A DNA stretch of 9,907 bases from the NCBI GenBank assembly GCA_905182385.1, contig CAJJBS010000144.1, positions 1 to 9,907 of the forward strand, given 5' to 3'. Position numbers and translations under genes: made by a program. This document shows positions 6,920 to 9,907 of the stretch, one piece after another. Positions within the stretch are counted from its first letter, which is position 1. Every line of letters begins with the position of its first letter. This DNA is from Fidelibacterota bacterium TCS55 (GTDB lineage Bacteria; Fidelibacterota; Marinisomatia; Marinisomatales; TCS55). The notes beneath the pieces were generated by a model that saw only the letters and a program-made list of their open reading frames with translations, did not search any database and had not been told where the DNA came from.

Positions 6920-7804
6920 CTAATAAAAATACTCATCTATATTATCAAGTAACCATATTGCTCTATTTCGATTAATATAGTTGGCTAAACGTAAATCAGA
7001 GTCAGTATTGATATCAATATTTAATGCTTTATAAAGTAAATTAGTAAATTCATTTTTATTTTGAGTAGTTACGGCTACGCTTTCAGCTAATGCAACATAC
7101 GGCCCTAAGTCTAAATCCTTTGATGCTCTAACTGCATTCTTAAAGTAATTTATTGCAATTGATTCTTTATCAGGTGGAGCATCATGCCTAATCATGGTAT
7201 ACGAAATCATTGCACTATAGAAAGCTCCTTTATTCCATTCTGGATCTAATGAAAGTCCTGTTTCTAATAATTTGCCTAGCCTTGGTAATTTAATTATCCA
7301 TTCTGGATCACCTTGACTTGATTTGATAGCACCTCCATACGCACCAGCAGTCCAGTACAAGTATGGTAAGTCTAAGGATGTAAAGATAGGAGATTTTGAT
7401 GTCTGACCAATAATCCAATCATTATAATTTTTATATTTAACTGTTAAAGCTCGCTCACCATAATCTACAGCTCTAACAAATTTTTCATGTGCACTTTTAT
7501 ACAGCAGCTTACCTTTTTTGTAATCAAACATTACTTTTTGATCTGCTTCTTCCATTGTAAAACCAAAAGAAAACTTTGTTAAAGTTTCACATGCTTTCAA
7601 CAATTTTTTACCATTATTTGGTGATGTTATAATCGATTTTTCAGATTTATCAGCAATATATTTATAAGATGTTTTTGCAAACTCTGGATTGAACTTTAGA
7701 ACAGTAAGAGTGGGGCTACAAGAAATAAATATAAAAGAAAAAAGTAAAAGTTGGTTTACTAATAAATGAACAATGTTTTTTTTAAATTTAATTATGCAAT
7801 TCAC
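6920..7804 (-). CDS. TatT-like lipoprotein, TPR-type partner of a TRAP transporter
   Basis: The encoded protein has 294 residues. The N-terminus is basic then hydrophobic, ending in IFISC, with Cys29 as the probable lipidated residue, so it should be membrane-anchored and face the periplasm. The body is helical and repeat-like. It carries strings I associate with the TatT family: LPYLYWTAGAYGGAI (146-160), LPRLGKLLETGLSLDPEWNKGA (173-194, conserved LP, LL, LDP and GA) and the C-terminal RLANYINRNRAIWLLDNID (272-290). In Treponema pallidum the TatT protein (Tp0956) is a trimer of TPR-like subunits that binds its DctP partner (Tp0957). The gene order here, tatT-dctP-dctQM, fits that model. The start is a GTG that overlaps the glyA end by 17 bases in another frame. 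No Shine-Dalgarno is visible, which suggests translational coupling to glyA. Confidence 0.88.
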   Translation of the reverse strand: MNCIIKFKKNIVHLLVNQLLLFSFIFISCSPTLTVLKFNPEFAKTSYKYIADKSEKSIITSPNNGKKLLKACETLTKFSFGFTMEEADQKVMFDYKKGKLLYKSAHEKFVRAVDYGERALTVKYKNYNDWIIGQTSKSPIFTSLDLPYLYWTAGAYGGAIKSSQGDPEWIIKLPRLGKLLETGLSLDPEWNKGAFYSAMISYTMIRHDAPPDKESIAINYFKNAVRASKDLDLGPYVALAESVAVTTQNKNEFTNLLYKALNIDINTDSDLRLANYINRNRAIWLLDNIDEYFY

Positions 7805-9107
7805 TATATAAAGGAAATGAGGAGCATAAAGACTCTACTTCAATTTTTACCTTTTCAATAATTGACTGATCTTCAATATTAGTGATTATTTTATCAATTA
7901 AATTAATTACTTGGACCATTTCGTTCTGCTTCATCCCACGCGTTGTTATTGCAGGTGAGCCAATACGAATACCGCTAGTAATAAAAGGACTTCTTTTGTC
8001 AAATGGCACCATATTTTTATTAACGGTAATCCCAGCTTTTTCCAATGTTTTTTCAGCTAATTTCCCTGTAACATCTTTGTTGCTTAAATCTATTAGTACA
8101 ACATGTGTATCCGTTCCACCAGAAATTAAATTATAACCTTTTGATAAGAGAGTTTCACTCATAGCTTTAGCATTATCAATAACTTGTTGAGCATAAATCT
8201 TAAATTCTGGCTGAAGAGCTTCATTGAAAGCAATTGCCTTAGCTGCAATAATATGCATTAATGGGCCACCTTGAATTCCAGGCATAACAGATGAATCTAG
8301 AAGCTCAGAAACCATTTTAGTCCGACCTGATTTAGGTGCGACTATTTTCCATTTATTTTCAATATCCTTACCCATCATTATCATCCCACCTCTGGGTCCG
8401 CGAAGTGTTTTATGCGTAGTACTAGTGACTATGTCGCAATAGTTCATAGGAGAAGGATGAAGGCCCGCTGCAACCAATCCAGATGGATGAGCTATATCTG
8501 CCATAAGGAAAGCACCTACTTCATCAGCAACCTCTCTGAATTGCTCAAATTCTACATGCCTAGGATATGCGCTACCACCACAAATAATTAATTGAGGTTT
8601 AAATTCTTTAGCAATTGATCTTACTGAATTAAAGTCAACCCTACCTGTATCTTTATCAACCTGATATGAAACAGAATTATATAATTTTCCAGAGAAGTTA
8701 ACATGGCTACCATGAGTCAAATGTCCGCCATGAGCTAAATCTAGACCCATTATAGTATCGCCAACATTTAAGAAAGTCATCAAAACTGCCATATTCGCTT
8801 GCGAGCCTGAGTGGGGTTGAACATTTACATATTCACAATCAAAAAGCTTTTTAGCACGATCTCTTGCTAAATTTTCAGCCTCATCTACATGCTCACATCC
8901 ACCGTAATATCTTGCACCAGGATAACCTTCAGCGTATTTATTTGTCATAACACCGCCAGCCATCTCTAAAATTGAATAGGAAACAAAGTTTTCTGAAGCT
9001 ATTAATTCTAAAGTTAGGTCTTCTCTTGAAATTTCTTTTTGTAAAATATCATATATTTTAGGATCAGATCTTTTTATAAAAGAGGAAGCGTTTGTACTAT
9101 TGGTCAA
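7788..9107 (-). CDS. glyA: Serine hydroxymethyltransferase
   Basis: This enzyme interconverts serine plus tetrahydrofolate with glycine plus 5,10-methylene-tetrahydrofolate in the cytoplasm, using pyridoxal phosphate, and supplies one-carbon units. Counting from the TTG at 9107 (439 residues), LELIASENF is at 33-41, TNKYAEGYPGARYYGG at 55-70, QPHSGSQAN at 97-105, MADIAHPSG at 202-210 (Asp204, His207), and the lysine that binds the cofactor is Lys233 in STTHKTLRGPRGG. SGIRIGSPA near 378 carries the substrate-carboxylate arginine (Arg381). All key residues are present, so it should be active. Start choice is open: the TTG places LELIASENF at the usual distance from the N-terminus and lies 4 bases after the upstream stop, whereas an in-frame GTG at 9143 would add 12 residues and overlap the upstream gene by 32 bases. 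Its co-location with a TRAP importer is unexplained. Confidence 0.96.
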   Translation of the reverse strand: MTNSTNASSFIKRSDPKIYDILQKEISREDLTLELIASENFVSYSILEMAGGVMTNKYAEGYPGARYYGGCEHVDEAENLARDRAKKLFDCEYVNVQPHSGSQANMAVLMTFLNVGDTIMGLDLAHGGHLTHGSHVNFSGKLYNSVSYQVDKDTGRVDFNSVRSIAKEFKPQLIICGGSAYPRHVEFEQFREVADEVGAFLMADIAHPSGLVAAGLHPSPMNYCDIVTSTTHKTLRGPRGGMIMMGKDIENKWKIVAPKSGRTKMVSELLDSSVMPGIQGGPLMHIIAAKAIAFNEALQPEFKIYAQQVIDNAKAMSETLLSKGYNLISGGTDTHVVLIDLSNKDVTGKLAEKTLEKAGITVNKNMVPFDKRSPFITSGIRIGSPAITTRGMKQNEMVQVINLIDKIITNIEDQSIIEKVKIEVESLCSSFPLYSELHN

Positions 9108-9111
9108 TTTA

Positions 9112-9907
9112 TTACCAACCCTTACCCTTATTAAGTCTTTCACTTACCCATTTATAACAGGCAGTTGAAGCTTTAATAAAACCTTTATTTTTCACATCAG
9201 CATCCATCATAAACCATTGAGCTTTACCAAAGAGGACTTCATTCTCTTTTAACCATTCTTTTGATCTACTATACCTAGTAAAACCATTTTCTTCGGCTTG
9301 AATAAATAATTCATGAGATAAAGTTGCTACAACTCGATCATCAACAGAAATCTCTCCAGACCTACAAGCTTGAAAAGCTTTATAATATACATTCCCTTTA
9401 GCACCATAAGCTTCACCTTCACCTGAAAGCGTTAAAGCTTTATCTGCCCAATTAAAAGCTGATTTATAATCTTGATTTTCTACATAAACATCTGAAATTT
9501 TAATTGCCACTCTAAAGTCACGAGGATCAAGTTTGAAAAGACGCTCATAGGTTCGAGCGGCATCTTGCAACCTATCATCTGAATCATATGCTTGAGCTAA
9601 TTTTCGATATGCAACCTTACTTGAAGGATCAACGTAAACTACTTGTTTCAATACGTCAATAGCATCATCTGCCCTATCTGCAACAACAAGTTTATCTGCA
9701 TAATCTAGGCCATAACTAACATTGTCTAGATTATTATCAAATCTATTTTTATAAACATCTAAAGGATCACGACCACTTTTTTCATAAGCTTGTGCAAGGT
9801 CACTTTGCGCAGCTTCATTGTTTGGTTGAATTTTTAAAAGATCTTTCAATATTGAAATTTGATCATCATATTTGTCTTGAGAAGCATAGAGCTTTGCTAG
9901 CTTATCT
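9112..9907 (-). CDS. Tetratricopeptide-repeat protein (5' partial)
   Basis: The reading frame is open to the window edge, so the start and an unknown N-terminal length are missing; 264 residues are visible. They contain at least four TPR-like helical pairs, marked by LAQAYEKSG (about 37-45), DDAIDVLKQVVYVDPSS, VAYRKLAQAYDSDDRLQDAA and YERLFKLDPRD, followed by YVENQDYKSAFNWADKAL. The last 80 residues form a distinct tail with two cysteines and several tryptophans (SKEWLKENEVLFGKAQWF, CYKWVSE). An internal TTG at 9849 could be misread as a start, but TPR sequence (KLAKLYASQDKYDDQ) continues in frame before it. TPR proteins are generic scaffolds, so no specific role can be given. The stop lies 4 bases before the preferred glyA start, suggesting a shared transcript. 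Confidence 0.85.
   Translation of the reverse strand, partial: DKLAKLYASQDKYDDQISILKDLLKIQPNNEAAQSDLAQAYEKSGRDPLDVYKNRFDNNLDNVSYGLDYADKLVVADRADDAIDVLKQVVYVDPSSKVAYRKLAQAYDSDDRLQDAARTYERLFKLDPRDFRVAIKISDVYVENQDYKSAFNWADKALTLSGEGEAYGAKGNVYYKAFQACRSGEISVDDRVVATLSHELFIQAEENGFTRYSRSKEWLKENEVLFGKAQWFMMDADVKNKGFIKASTACYKWVSERLNKGKGW

Noticed and set aside
7882..8136. Plus-strand 84-codon frame with hydrophobic start
   Set aside because: Antisense to the 3' end of glyA, whose coding frame is unambiguous there.
9108..9143. Glycine riboswitch or promoter before glyA
   Set aside because: glyA follows the TPR gene with a 4-base gap or an overlap, leaving no room for a leader element.
9847..9849. TTG as start of the TPR protein
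   Set aside because: Nineteen further in-frame codons up to the window edge continue the TPR sequence, so the gene begins outside the window.
1..9907. tRNA, rRNA, CRISPR array, insertion sequence or phage genes
   Set aside because: No direct repeats with regular spacing, no terminal inverted repeats, no transposase or phage-like proteins, and no tRNA-like cloverleaf noticed; coding sequence fills nearly the whole window.

Overview
The window is AT-rich (roughly two thirds A+T by eye) and every supported gene is on the minus strand, so it is read from position 9907 down to 1. Gene content suggests an uncultured marine bacterium of the Fibrobacterota-Chlorobiota-Bacteroidota (FCB) group, most likely Candidatus Neomarinimicrobiota (SAR406/Marinimicrobia). 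The grounds are a PorV/PorQ-like outer-membrane protein, an M6-protease-like secreted protein with a beta-propeller and a YPNP-type C-terminal domain, a TatT-type TRAP transporter, and AT-rich, tightly packed genes. This placement is inference from family resemblance; no rRNA or tRNA is present to confirm it.

Layout in transcription order. (1) 9907-9112: 3' part of a tetratricopeptide-repeat protein whose start lies outside the window. (2) 9107-7788: glyA, serine hydroxymethyltransferase. (3) 7804-6920: TatT-like lipoprotein, overlapping the glyA end by 17 bases. (4) 6914-5919: DctP-type periplasmic substrate-binding protein. (5) 5905-4112: fused DctQM membrane permease. Gaps and overlaps in this block are -17 to +13 bases, so it looks like one transcription unit. 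(6) 4111-3948: the only real intergenic gap, holding a weak terminator-like palindrome, a candidate promoter with a TATAAT box, and a small hairpin over the next ribosome binding site. (7) 3947-2586: PorV/PorQ-like outer-membrane beta-barrel. (8) 2574-1 and beyond: M6-metalloprotease-like secreted protein, cut off by the window edge, which has lost its zinc-binding motif.

The genes form two functional groups. TatT, DctP and DctQM make a complete TRAP importer of the TPR-protein-associated type (TPAT, known from Treponema pallidum): DctP binds a ligand in the periplasm, TatT docks to it, and DctQM moves the ligand inward using an ion gradient. DctP lacks the family's signature ligand-binding arginine, so the ligand is probably not a simple carboxylate. 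The second group is a PorV-like barrel followed after 11 bases by a large secreted protein with a sorting-domain-like C-terminus, which resembles a type IX secretion shuttle next to its cargo. The cargo is a predicted pseudoenzyme, and the barrel carries an extra acidic segment with calcium-loop-like motifs. I see no phage, transposon, CRISPR or defence genes.
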